DNA from: Nymphaea colorata | Taxonomy: Eukaryota > Streptophyta > Magnoliopsida > Nymphaeales > Nymphaeaceae | Assembly (NCBI RefSeq): GCF_008831285.2 | Contig: NW_022204594.1 | Span: forward strand, 1 to 49,308 | Length of the DNA stretch: 49,308 nt | Direction: 5' to 3' | Shown: positions 21,703 through 32,066 of the stretch, one piece after another | Position numbering within the stretch: position 1 is the stretch's first letter | How the letters are laid out: every line of letters begins with the position of its first letter | Notes under the pieces: model-generated | What the model was told of the DNA's origin: nothing | Database searches by the model: none | What the model saw: only the letters and a program-made list of their open reading frames with translations | Position numbers and translations under genes: made by a program

Positions 21703-23010
21703 ATGAGGTGCTCGTCTAGTAGAGCAGAAATGGACATACTCCTTAGCACCTACGATAATGGCGTATGTATTCGTGAAGATACGTTGATCCATGGACATAC
21801 TAGGGATCAAGCTCCAAAGTGGACTTATGTCCAAGTCGGCAGTAATCCCGAGTGTGACTTGATACTCCGACACCCTAGCATAAAAGGGCGTCACCTTGAG
21901 TTGGCCATACATAAGGACACCCAAGAAATGTGGATAGCCAAAATCACTTACACGGGTAGACTTATTGTGGCTGGATACGAAGTAGGACATCGAGATTGGG
22001 CGCCAATCTATCATGGAGAAGTTATCCAAGTGGGGTTCTCAAAATTCTGCTTAGTGCTAGAAGAAAGACTCTCCCCCGTGACCGAGAAGCAAAAAGAATA
22101 TCATTATGAGTCCAGCGGCGAAGATGAGCAGAATGACCAAAGCACAAGGTCTCTTACGTGGGACGAAGTGCTCAACAAGATGAACGCGATGCTCGCCAGG
22201 ATGGATCACAGAGAGGCGATCAGAAACAAGAAAATAGCCAGCGATAATAGACGGACTGAGCTTACTACAGAATCTGAAACTGAATCAGATTCGTCTAGTG
22301 AGGATGAAAAGTCCTCCCCTTCTCCAAAGACGCCTAAGAAAATAGTGCCAAAAGAGTACGAATTAGAAAGCGAAGAAGAGACTTCGTCTGAAACCGAAGA
22401 TGATAGTAGCACGGATTCTTCAAGCGATGAAGAGATAGAAGTGCCAAGTCGGGAGTGTGCCAATATCGGCACCCTCAAGCCTTCAGAACGTGCAAGGACT
22501 GAAATTTCAGAAAAAGGGATACTTGGAGCCCCTCCTAGCATTATCCCTAGTAGCAGCACGAGTATCACGTCTAAGGATACTAAAGGCATACTTGGCCCAG
22601 CCAAGACAATCAGTGCTATACGGCCTTTGGAATGGGTTCAACCTAGAGCATCAAATGGGAACCAAAGGCCCAACCAGCAGAACGAGTCGGTCAGACGGAG
22701 AGACACAAAGCACTCCAATGGCATTTACGAAGGACTACTTCCCTTACCTGAACCTTCCAAGACGACAGAACAAGAGAAATTAAGGGAAACTAATAGTACG
22801 TGTCCAAACTCAAACGAAGAGTGCTCATCTAGCCTAACACAAGCTGATAGTAGGGCGACACCTCTTGAAGAACTAACGCCTGAGGCAAGTCCTAAAGTGA
22901 CGCCGATGCAAAGCAAAGAAGAAATCTTCACCCTAGCGTCACCTTTTAGATGGGCAGATGAGCCATGGAATCAAGAAACCCGTGAGCAAATGCGGCTGGG
23001 ATTGACTTGA
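21703..23010 (+). CDS. FHA-like retroelement protein, N-terminal part, 435 aa, chimeric end
   Basis: The frame is open from about 21670; I choose the ATG at 21703, 26 nt after TTTGGCAG. Residues about 40-122 look like a forkhead-associated (FHA) beta sandwich: VQVGSNPECDL (Gly46), the turn KGRHLEL (His64), TGRLIVAG (Gly85) and HGEVIQVG followed by FCLVLE. In classical FHA domains the phosphothreonine is held by Arg after that Gly, Ser three before the His, and Asn before the second Gly; here these are Ser47, Lys61 and Thr84, so phosphopeptide binding is doubtful although the fold may be kept. An acidic Ser/Glu/Asp stretch with many casein-kinase-2-like sites follows. The last few residues come from foreign minus-strand LTR sequence after 22989, so the natural C-terminal half is missing. 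Expression and function are unknown. Confidence 0.6.
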   Translation: MRCSSSRAEMDILLSTYDNGVCIREDTLIHGHTRDQAPKWTYVQVGSNPECDLILRHPSIKGRHLELAIHKDTQEMWIAKITYTGRLIVAGYEVGHRDWAPIYHGEVIQVGFSKFCLVLEERLSPVTEKQKEYHYESSGEDEQNDQSTRSLTWDEVLNKMNAMLARMDHREAIRNKKIASDNRRTELTTESETESDSSSEDEKSSPSPKTPKKIVPKEYELESEEETSSETEDDSSTDSSSDEEIEVPSRECANIGTLKPSERARTEISEKGILGAPPSIIPSSSTSITSKDTKGILGPAKTISAIRPLEWVQPRASNGNQRPNQQNESVRRRDTKHSNGIYEGLLPLPEPSKTTEQEKLRETNSTCPNSNEECSSSLTQADSRATPLEELTPEASPKVTPMQSKEEIFTLASPFRWADEPWNQETREQMRLGLT

Positions 23011-23520
23011 ATTAAGTCAAGACGCTAAGGCATAAGGAAGGTGCGGAAGAGAGGGGGCGGCTTGGGTCTAGCCGTGCAAGAGGTGGGTCCGAATCACTTA
23101 GGCAGCGTTGACCTTGGCTGCCTTAGGACCTAGGGCTACTTTCCAGAAATAGAGGAAAGGAGGGTCAAGGGCACGGGTGGCCAAAGTAGGAGAGGTCGAC
23201 TTAGGGGGGTTGACCAAGGGATATTGCGACAAGGACTTACCTAAATTAGGACAAGGGAGGTTACGGTAAGTCTATCTAAGGGGTGTTGACTTAAGCTGGT
23301 CAATGGTTCCTACGGGTATCGAAGTGGGTGAGGCCAGGTGGAGGCCACCTAACTAAGAAAGAGGGAGGTGAGAAGGACGCCAATTGCCAAAGGCAAGGGT
23401 TGGCGGGGAGATTCCTTCCTACGGTAGAGGAGGAAAAGGGGCGCTCAATTCTAAACTGAAATGAGAGCTAAGAGAGTTGCTAGAGAGAGACTAGCAAATA
23501 AGGATTCAACTCCAATTTCC
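22986..23520 (-). mobile_element. LTR fragment F, minus strand
   Basis: It is nearly identical to part of LTR-D (16766-17310) and LTR-J. Its first 92 bp or so are the reverse complement of the first 92 bp of LTR-G (23521-23612), so F and G form a large inverted repeat with a spacer of about 440 bp. The left join shares CAAA and the right join shares about 3 bases (CTT). Confidence 0.8.
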
Positions 23521-24548
23521 TTGCACGGCTAGACCCAAGCTGCCCCCTCTCTTCCGCACCTTCCTTATGCCTTAGCGTCTTGACTTAATTCAAGTCAATC
23601 CCAGCCGCATTTGAACCTAAGCCAGTCCTTAGTCCGCCTTGACCTGGCCAGCCACCCTTAACCGGACCCTCTCGTAGCTAGGTTTGCCCGAGCTCTTATC
23701 TTTTCCTGTAGCTAGGTTCTTCCGGGTTCTAAACCGAACCCAGCCCTTCCGAAGGTCCTCCCCTACGCACGGCGAGGCACTTCAAGTTCTGGTACCCTCT
23801 TGGAGCAGCGATCCCAGCACGGCCAGGAGGACCTATCCCAGCAGTAGCTAACCACTAGCTGCTGTCTCTTGCTCACGGCCAGGAGGGCCGTATTCCAGCA
23901 ACACGTCCGGCGTCCATAGCCGACAATTTGAAGACTGCCGGTGTAGCTTCCACCTCTTCGCGGGATCCAATCCGCTTCTTCCTCATCCAGAGATCTCCCT
24001 CACTGTTGCTGCATTGCCCGAGGTTGGGGATTCACCTCGTGGCCTCCTTGCGGACAGCCAAGACTAGCTTGGCCGGTAACGCCCTCTCACTCCCTTGTAG
24101 TTTCGCGGGTCGGGTGCATTTGCTTTCGTATTTGCTTGAGCCCGGCTTCGGCCTTGGTTGATTCCAGCGGTACCTCGACGGCCCTTGGCCTAGACACGAC
24201 CGCTAATCGATGAGCCTACCTAGGGTATTGGGTGTGGTTTGTTACGTATAGATGTGGTTGTGTGGTTTGATGGTTTGGATTGAGTGAGTTGCGAGAGTAC
24301 TCTTGTATCGCGCACGCTTGTACGGCCTCACATCCCTTATAGTTATTTGTAGTAGGTTTTGACTTAGTTAGGTTTTTGGGATTACCCCTACTTGTTCATC
24401 ACGTCCTATTGGGTTTGCGCCGGGGTCCTGTCCGGCCGGGTAGTTCCTTGTATTATTTGTTTAGGTTTTTGGTCTAGATTCCTCGAGGCGATCTTGGCAG
24501 TAGGACCTCGACTCCTTGCGTCGGACCGTTGGGGTCGGGATCCTAACA
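23521..24548 (+). mobile_element. LTR-G, 3' fragment of an LTR
   Basis: It starts at TTGCACGGCTAG, the same LTR position as LTR-E, and ends with CCTAACA at 24548. Next comes a PBS that is broken after TGGTATCA. Confidence 0.85.
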
Positions 24549-24674
24549 ATTGGTATCATAGGTAACCTAATATGTTGAAGCACGGTGCAATATCCCTTGG
24601 TCATCAAATCACTGTATGTTGACCTATCTCTGTGGTCCAATTGGTATCATAGGACCTAACAATTGGTATCCCCC
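24549..24674 (+). other. Patchwork filler replacing PBS, leader and FHA part
   Basis: Three PBS-like starts (ATTGGTATC at about 24549, 24639 and 24662) are mixed with LTR scraps. Bases 24573-24588 equal LTR bases 12393-12408, and 24587-24603 equal the reverse complement of 23211-23227. The rest (about 24604-24638) I cannot place. The third PBS-like piece joins directly to the middle of the ORF (CCCCCATGGTCGAG, compare 22075). Confidence 0.7.
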
Positions 24675-26819
24675 ATGGTCGAGAAGCAAAAAGAATATTC
24701 TTATGACCCTAGTGATGAAGAAGAGCATTATGAACAGAATGACCAAAGCACAAGGTCACTTACCTGGGACGAAGTGTGCAAAAAGATTAATGAGATGCTC
24801 GACAGGATGGATCACAGAGAGGCAAACAGAAATAAGAGAACACCAAGTGATTATAGACGGGCTGGATCCGATACTGAAGCGGACTCGTCTAGTGAGGATG
24901 AGAAATCATCTCCTTCTCCCTTAAAGACGCCTATGAACAAAATGCCAAAAGAGTACGAGTTAGAAAGCGAAGAAGAGACTTCGTCCGAATCCGAAGATGA
25001 GAGTAGCACCGATTCTTCAAGCGATGAAGAGGTAAAAGTGCCAAGTCGGGAGTGTGCCAAAATCGGCGCCCTCAAGCCTTCAGAACGTGCAAGGACTGAA
25101 ATTTCAGAAAAAGGGATTCTTGGAGCCCCTCCTATCCCTATTCATAAGAGCAGCACGAGTATCACGTCAAAAGATACTAAAGGCATACTTGGCCCAGCCG
25201 AGACATTCAGTGCTATGCGGCCTTTGGAATGGGTTCAACCTAGAACAACAAGTGAGAACCAAAGGCCCGACCAACAGAATAAGTCGGCAAGACGAAGAGA
25301 CACAAAGCACTCCAATGGCATCTACGAAGGATTATTTCCCCTACCTACCCAGACGTCAGAACAAATAAGGGAAAGCAATAGAGCGTGTCCAAACTCAAAC
25401 GAAGAGTGCTCATCTAGCCTAACACAAGCTGATAGTAGGGTGACACCACTTGAAGAACTAACACCTGAGGCAAGTCCTAAAGTGACGCCGATGCAAAGCA
25501 AAGAAGAAATCTTCACCCTAGCGTCACCTTTTAGATGGGCAGATGAGCCATGGAATCAAGAAACCCGTGAGCAAACAAAGATAGAAACAATGGGGCAGCC
25601 AGCCACGGGCAGCAAAGGGTTGTTACCACCTCCTAGCATCCTTATGAACCAACCTAAGGAGGGTGGTATGGATCACGAGTTCTTTGAGTCTCCCAAAAGT
25701 GCACGTATGAAACTCCAACAAGGGGCGACTCAAGAATTAGCAAGCCTAAACGCCAAGTTAAATAGAGCCCAAGGCAAGAGACCCTCTCTTGTTCAGTGCC
25801 AAGAAGGAAAAGGGGTAGTTGCCGCCTCAAAAAGAAACAAAAAGGGTTCTAAACCCGGGTGTAAGCAAAGAACCAAACCGTTTAACATCTGGGAGCAGTT
25901 TGAAGAAGAGCTCCTAGCAAAGACAGACAGAATCCTCCTTGAGTCTGAAGAGGAAAACGAAAATATTTTTGAGGAGCGTCATGACCTTAAAGTGACAGAC
26001 ATAGGAGCAGCCGGTGCTCAGTACACCGTGACCACCTTTGCCTCTTCCCAGCGTCAGATACAGTCTAGGAAAGGTGGTCGGCAACACAACTTGTCGACTC
26101 TGGGAAACTATATAGAGGAACTCTACCCAGAGCGTTGGAGAGCATACCAATTTCCAAACTCTCCAAACTGTAGTCGGGAGTTAAGGGATCCTCATGACTC
26201 CCTTAACCAAAACATGTCAGGCTTATTACTAGGCCCCGACTATAGTAAGCGCGCAGCAGAAGCACAGTGGCCTGTCCTAGTGAGCAGCAACACTTGGCAA
26301 TCGCAGAACCACGGGCAGACCACCACACGGAAAGCGAGCATAAGCAGAAGCAAACAGCTGCAAGGGCAGCAAAGGCTTCACATCGGGCAGCTGCCTAGAG
26401 ACTACGGCCCCAGAAAGACACATCAAGAAACGAGTAAGACAACTCGGGTCTTCACTCAAGTTTTCAAGAAAGGGCAGAGAGGAAGTTTCCTCAACCAGAG
26501 GAACTCCTTAGAAGTACTACCCCGAGACTATGGACCAAAAGAAAAATTTATGTGGGTAGCACGTGGAACTCAGACCCATCCGGAAAAAGGTAAAGCAAGA
26601 GCTTGGGGACAAGCTCATTTTAAGGAGGGTGGATCTGTTACGAGCCAAAAATCCAGCCAGCTTGTAAGGGCTGAACCAAGGACCAGGCCGGGTCCGACTA
26701 GGCTCGTAAGGGCTGGACGTGAGTCCAGCAAGGTATCTAGGCCAGCTTCAGAGGAATACTTACAGCTTGGAGTTCTTGCAGAGGGCGGAGCAACAACGGC
26801 CAAGCGTGAGCGAAATTAG
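24675..26819 (+). CDS. Retroelement ORF lacking the FHA part, 714 aa, longest uninterrupted copy
   Basis: The frame opens at the filler junction; the first ATG is at 24675. Compared with the copy at 21703 it lacks about 125 N-terminal residues. Features in order: an acidic Ser/Asp/Glu stretch (66-119), the repeated motif KGILG (146-150 and 169-173), a basic RRRD patch (207-210), a segment with helical character around 335-370, a basic KRNKKGSK patch (386-393) followed by WEQFEEELL, the repeated motif LPRDYGP (573-579 and 615-621), and the repeated LVRA motif (663-666 and 677-680). It ends at ERN-stop, where two other copies have TGG and continue for 18 codons to GLSRT, so the end is slightly premature. 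No zinc knuckle, protease or polymerase motif is present. I do not recognise a family for this part. Nuclear or RNA-binding roles would be guesses from composition only. Confidence 0.6.
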   Translation: MVEKQKEYSYDPSDEEEHYEQNDQSTRSLTWDEVCKKINEMLDRMDHREANRNKRTPSDYRRAGSDTEADSSSEDEKSSPSPLKTPMNKMPKEYELESEEETSSESEDESSTDSSSDEEVKVPSRECAKIGALKPSERARTEISEKGILGAPPIPIHKSSTSITSKDTKGILGPAETFSAMRPLEWVQPRTTSENQRPDQQNKSARRRDTKHSNGIYEGLFPLPTQTSEQIRESNRACPNSNEECSSSLTQADSRVTPLEELTPEASPKVTPMQSKEEIFTLASPFRWADEPWNQETREQTKIETMGQPATGSKGLLPPPSILMNQPKEGGMDHEFFESPKSARMKLQQGATQELASLNAKLNRAQGKRPSLVQCQEGKGVVAASKRNKKGSKPGCKQRTKPFNIWEQFEEELLAKTDRILLESEEENENIFEERHDLKVTDIGAAGAQYTVTTFASSQRQIQSRKGGRQHNLSTLGNYIEELYPERWRAYQFPNSPNCSRELRDPHDSLNQNMSGLLLGPDYSKRAAEAQWPVLVSSNTWQSQNHGQTTTRKASISRSKQLQGQQRLHIGQLPRDYGPRKTHQETSKTTRVFTQVFKKGQRGSFLNQRNSLEVLPRDYGPKEKFMWVARGTQTHPEKGKARAWGQAHFKEGGSVTSQKSSQLVRAEPRTRPGPTRLVRAGRESSKVSRPASEEYLQLGVLAEGGATTAKRERN

Positions 26820-26946
26820 ATTAAACCTCAAGGTGGCTTTGATCTGTTTTTTAGGACTCTCCCGTACTTGAATGGTCTAACCTTTAGTCGAGTCCTAACC
26901 CAAGTTCACACGAGGTAGTCTAGGTCGAACCTAGGCAAAAGGGGGT
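26820..26946 (+). other. 3' untranslated end of internal region G and PPT
   Basis: This is the decayed ORF tail (the last 18 codons after the new stop), a short non-coding stretch, then the polypurine tract CAAAAGGGGGT at 26936-26946. Confidence 0.75.
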
Positions 26947-29900
26947 TGAGTCGGTCCAAGCTCAACCATGCGCCCAAGCAAGTGGATCCAAATGATCCAC
27001 AGACCATTTAATTTGGACGAATAGCGTCCATTAGGATTGCTTTTTGGAGCTCGTTTTTGGATCCCATGGAGTTCCGTTTTTGGACCCCATTGAGTTCCGT
27101 TTTTGGATCCCATGGAGCTCCGTTTTTGAATTTCATTTGAGCTCCGTTTTTGGATCCATTTGAGTCCGTTTTTGATTTGTTTCTTTAGTGAACCGGTTCG
27201 GAATGTGAACCGAGTTGATTAGGAAGTTATTTAAGTCTTTGATTTCATGTAATCAGTATGCTTTTGAATAATGAAAATGAATTGAGGAATTGTGTTGGGC
27301 GGAATGCCCTTTCTCTCTCTCGTACTCCCCTTGGCTCACCCCTCTCCCGCGGTGGTCTCCCTAATCCCCTTGGCGTCCCTCCTCACCCATGGCGCAACGT
27401 CTTCTTCCACCACTCGTCCTCAAGGATCTCCATGCCCTAACGTCATCCTCCATGGCGTCCTCTTCATTCCAGCCCCTTAGGTGAAGGACGCATCCCTTTA
27501 CCCTCTTGTCAACCCAAGGTCTCCCTCTTCCACTAGACCTTGTTTTCTGGTTTCTTCCTCTCCCCTTCGACCTAAGGATCACGGCCTAGGGATAGCAGCA
27601 AGCTCCGGTGCACGGCGTCTCCAACGGACCACGAAGAATACCCCACGAGCATTTTGTTGAAGCACGGTGCCTTCCTTCTCAAACACAAAGAAGGTTGTGA
27701 GGCTGTCTTCATCCCGGGAAGGCTGCATCAACTTGGGCGACCTGGTAGCAGCAGCAAAAGACATCAAAGTAGCGCAAGAGAAAAAGGTTAGTACGAAGAG
27801 AAAACAAGAAAAGTTGGTGAGCAACACGTTGCTCGGTTTTGATCTTGAGTTCGGCTAGAAGGTGGATTTCAATCCCTCGGTGTACACCCGTGAGATTGAG
27901 CTCTCATCCCGCGGCTGAAAACAGAATTAAACCCTTGCTTACGCGTCTCAAGAACTCTTTGGCATTCTTGAAGCTCTTCCCTCACGCTACGCACGAAGGC
28001 TCCCCACGAGCGTCCTCAAAAAAGGGCCTCTTTGGTTGCCTCCGTTTTTGAGCAAAACGGATGCACAAATCCAGCAAGCAAAAAGGGCTTGCAAGGTGCA
28101 TCAAACGGCGTCAAAATAAAGAAAAGAATACAAAGAAGAAGACGCCCCATCAAGAGGAATCAAATAGTGAAAAACGAGCTTCATCCGGTTGATTAATCGC
28201 GTATTCTAGCCTCGCCTGAATTCTGCAACTTCGGTGGAATTTCTGTTGATTCCGGCCGGACTTTGGCCTATTTCCGGCGTGGACTAATCTGCCCCTGACC
28301 GTGGACAAGTTCAATTTCAGCTTAAGGGTATTCTGGTCCATTCATTGGAGGAGTGCACTAGGGCAAAACACCCTAGCCGCTGGTGCTTCACGGTTTCCTT
28401 GGCCGCCGGTCTTCATTTGGTAAGTCCTATTCCTTCTCTTTTGTGTTTAATCTCAGCCCTTCCTATACCACGTGTCAGCCATCCCCTTAGCCTCCCAGAT
28501 TTACCTAGCCACCTGTCCCACTTGGCTGATCTCGTCCCAGCCGAGAATCAATCCATAGCCCATCGTAATCCACCAAATCCGGTAGATTCCCCCTTGCCGC
28601 AATCCCCTTTCCAACTTCGTTGCCTTGTTTTAGTCAACCGAGTCCAGCCTTTAATCTTCACCCTTGGTGTCACCACGTGTCCTAATCCTAGCTTACCCAT
28701 CCTGCCACCTCACCAGCTGGCCCCTCCCTCCTTGTCGAGCAGCCTGCCCCACACGTCTTTCCCTTTTCCATCGTACAGCCACTCTACCGTTTTTGTTGAC
28801 TCTCACACGTATTTCCATTTTGGAGAAGTCGTGAGAGGGTGCCACCTCCTACTCCCAAATCATATCCCTAACATCAGCCAGCCCAGTCCCTCTCCATCTG
28901 CCACCTATACAGCCCACCCTTGCCCTTGGCCCACACGAGGTCTCCCTTCCCTCGTCAAGCCTTACCGCATCCCTTAGCATCCTCACGCGGTTTCCCAACT
29001 TGGAAGGGAAGTCACACGAGAGTGCCACCTCCTCCTTGCCCCAGCTCGTCTCTCCATTTTTGGTATCTTACCTTAGCTCCTTGCCACCTCGTGCTTACCG
29101 CTCTTGACCCCACCTGAACCGAGCCAGCTTCTTCCTTCCACCTCGTTAACCAATTCCTTGTAGGTCCCACGGTTTACATTGTCAACGTTGGAGTCAACCT
29201 TGTTATCGCACTTTCCCCTTTCTTTTCCTCCACCGTCTTTAGTCCCTCTCGCATGGAGTTCTCCCCTTGCCACCTCATGCTCTTAACTTTAGTATTATCC
29301 AGCGTGACCCCTTAGCCCCCATCTTTCCCATTTTGCCTTGCTCGTCCCTTTGAGTCCGTTGAGAAGAAGAGAAAGAGAACTCGAGCAATAATGTTGAAGA
29401 CTTACTTTTTTGGCAAAGGCCACGTGCCTCTCCCTACTCACGAATTTAGGGAGCAAGCCGAGCCAATTCCCTCCTTATTCATTAGGAAGGAGATTGGAAT
29501 CATTTCCTAATTTGCTAGTCTCTCTCTAGCAACTCTCTTAGCTCTCAATTCATTTTGGAATTGGGCGCCCCCTTCCCTCCTCACTCTAAGGAAGGAAATC
29601 TCCACGCCAACCCATGCCTTTGGCAATTGGCGTCCTTCTCATCTCCCTCTTTCTTAGTTAGGAAACCGCCACCTGGCTTCACTCCCCTTAGGAACCCTTG
29701 ACCAGCCAAGTCAACCCTCACCAGCTAGGAAAGTCTTAGCCGAGTCCACCATTCCGTCGCCTTAGGTTAGTCCCAACCGCGCCAAGCCTTACTTCGTTTT
29801 GAGTAAGCCTTCACGCGCCAACCTAGTCAACCCCCCTAAGTCGACTTATCCCATTTTGGTAACCCGCGTCCTTGAGCCTCCTTTCCTCTTATTCTGGAAA

Positions 29901-31029
29901 GTAGCCCTAGGTCCTAAGGCAGCCAAGGTCAACGCTGCCTAAGTGATTCGGACCCACCTCTTGCACGGCTAACCCAAGCCGCCACCTCTCTTCCGCACCT
30001 TCTTCATTCCTTAGCGTCTTGACTTGATTCAAGTCAACCAGCCACATCTGAACCTAAGCCAGTCCTTAGTCCACCTTGTCCCAGCTGTCCCTAAGCCTTG
30101 ACTTAGCTCACCTAAGCCACGACCTAGCCAGCCATCCATAGCCGGACCTCCCTCGTAGCTAGGTCTGCCCGAGCTCTAGACCGAGCTCTCCTCCTTCCCG
30201 TAGTTAGGCTCTCCCGGGTTCTATACCGAACCCAGCCCTTCCGAAGGTCATCCCCACGCACAGCGGGACCCTTCCAGCTTCGGCACACCCCTTGCTGCCG
30301 CGCTCCTTCACGGCCAGGCAGGCCTCTTCCAGCAGTAGCTTGTGAATTGCTGCTGTCCCTTGCTCATGGCCAGGAGGGCCGTATTCCAGCAACTCGTCCG
30401 GCGTCCCTAGCCGGCCATTTGAAGACTTCCGGTGTAGCGTCCACTTCATCGCGAGATCCAGTTTGCTGCCGACCTCAACCGGAGTCCTCCTCGTTTGTTG
30501 CTGCATTGCCCGAGGTTGGGGATTCACCTCGTGGCCTTCTTGCTGAAAGCCAAGAATAGCTTGGCCGGTAATGCCTCTCACTCCCTTGTAGTTTCACGGG
30601 TCGGGTGCATTTGCTTGAGCCCGGCTTCGGCCTTGGTTGGTTCCAGCGGTACCTCGACGGCCCTTGGCCTAGAAATGACCGCTAATCGACGAGCCTACCT
30701 AGGGTATTGGGTGTGGTTTGTTACGCGTAGTTATGGTTTGTGTGGCTTGTATGGTATGATCTTGAGTGAGTTGCGAGAGCATTTCTGTATCGCACACGGT
30801 TGTACGGCCTCACATCCCTAGTAGTTTTCTATAGTAGGTTTGACTTAGTTAGGTTTTTGGGATTACCCCTACTTGTTCATCACGTCCTATTCGGTTTGCG
30901 CTGGGGTCCTGTCTGGCCGGGTAGTTCCTTGTATAATTTGTTTAGGATTTTGGTCCAGATTCCTCGAGGCGATCTTGGCAGTAGGACCTCGACTCCTTGG
31001 GTCGGCCCGTTGGGGTTGGGATCCTAACA
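26947..31029 (+). mobile_element. LTR-H, complete, 4083 bp, mosaic
   Basis: It starts TGAGTCGG and ends CCTAACA. Up to about 30838 it follows LTR-C/LTR-A (for example CGCGTAGTTATGG and GCATTTCTGTATCGCACACGG). From about 30845 to the end it follows LTR-I and LTR-E (TTGTTCATCACGTCC, GCGCTGGGGTCCTGTCTGG). The switch lies in a short identical stretch. Donor at 28420; tandem block 27053-27173. ORFs such as 28345-28977 are Pro/Ser/Leu-rich products of the pyrimidine-rich strand, not genes. Confidence 0.92.
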
Positions 31030-31769
31030 ATTGGTATCAGAGCCGCCTTGGGGTTTAAAGTTGAAGAGACAGCGACAGATTTCAAAAGTTAGTACTTTCA
31101 ACGGAGTAGACGTCGCGGTTTCCAGCTATTATTTGGACGGCTTCTTGTGGAGTAGTCGCCAACAACCGACTGATACCAATCTAACAATTAGTGTCAGAGC
31201 CATCTTGAGGTTTCCATCTGGACTCTACACACGCTTGGCATAGAAGATTCAGCATTCGTAGGCAGTAGAAGACAGAGTTTCCAGCTTTTTGATTTCAGCA
31301 GATTTCAGGATTTTGTTTTCAGACTTAGGCGAACTGCGGTTTTCTGGTCTGTAACAGTCAGCGTCAGTGTATCAGCGATTTCAGGGGGCAAACGAAGTCG
31401 GTTTTGCCTGAAATTTGGTGGATGGACTCGTAATCATATGTGCTACAAAAGTTGTTTAAGGCATCAGAAGAGATTCTGCCCTTAACCCGACGGTTTTGGC
31501 CCTGCAACGTGCTCAAAGCCTGAACGGACAGAACCTGTCCGCGGGAGCAGTTCGGCCAGAAGATTACGTAGTTTCAGTGACTTCCCGAGGTCAAAACGAG
31601 CTGAAATTTTCAGCATAGTCAGATAACTATCTCCTCTTAGTACTGACAAAATTTAAGTCAAGACTCCACCGTTTGATATTTCTGTGCGTAAGTTCTTAGG
31701 CTGCCTTAAAACTGTCTGGACTAAGGGTGTGCACATCGCACCACCCTAGGGTACTTGAGCTCGAAGTTG

Positions 31770-31797
31770 CTGTCGAGGCATCAGGCGGATGCGACAG
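31770..31797 (+). ncRNA. Leader hairpin HP1 (copy H)
   Basis: CTGTC-GAG-GCATC-AGGCG-GATGC-GACAG, every stem base paired. Confidence 0.6.
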
Positions 31798-31837
31798 TTA
31801 GGCCTCTCACTTTAGGCCCCGCTGAGAGCAAGAGATA

Positions 31838-31867
31838 GTCACCGAGGTGCCAGGCGGGCACGGTGAC
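31838..31867 (+). ncRNA. Leader hairpin HP2 (copy H)
   Basis: GTCACC-GAG-GTGCC-AGGCG-GGCAC-GGTGAC, all 11 pairs Watson-Crick. Between HP1 and HP2 the bases CTCTCA and TGAGAG can form a third stem (also in copy E; one mismatch in copy 1). Confidence 0.6.
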
Positions 31868-32066
31868 AGGCGGAACCAGTTTCCTCCTCCCTTAGCGCAC
31901 ACAGGGCAGAAGTGTGGCTGATAGACAACGGGCAGAAAAGTTGAGTACAGCAGGTTCTTCGCAGCAGTATAGGATTTTATTTAAGAGTGGCAGTGTGTTA
32001 GTGTTTTGGTTTCAGCAGTAGCGTAGGATTTGATTTGGCAGTTTGCTTGATAGTGTAGAAGACGGA

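Larger units (their letters stand above)
20665..22989 (+). mobile_element. Internal region E, 3' truncated
   Basis: PBS at 20667-20679, decayed second PBS near 20818-20835, dyad at 21160-21176, hairpins HP1 at 21406-21433 and HP2 at 21474-21503, acceptor-like site at 21676-21677, then the ORF. The region is cut at about 22989, where it joins minus-strand LTR sequence through the shared bases CAAA. Confidence 0.85.

Noticed and set aside
21634-22029. 131-aa antisense ORF over the FHA-like segment, repeated at 31998-32393
   Set aside because: It is a shadow of the sense ORF; sense-strand features (ATG after an acceptor-like site, FHA-like pattern) explain the open frame.
28345-28977. 210-aa Pro/Ser/Leu-rich ORF in LTR-H
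   Set aside because: It results from the pyrimidine-rich strand with few stops; the frame is not kept in LTR-A, LTR-B or LTR-C.
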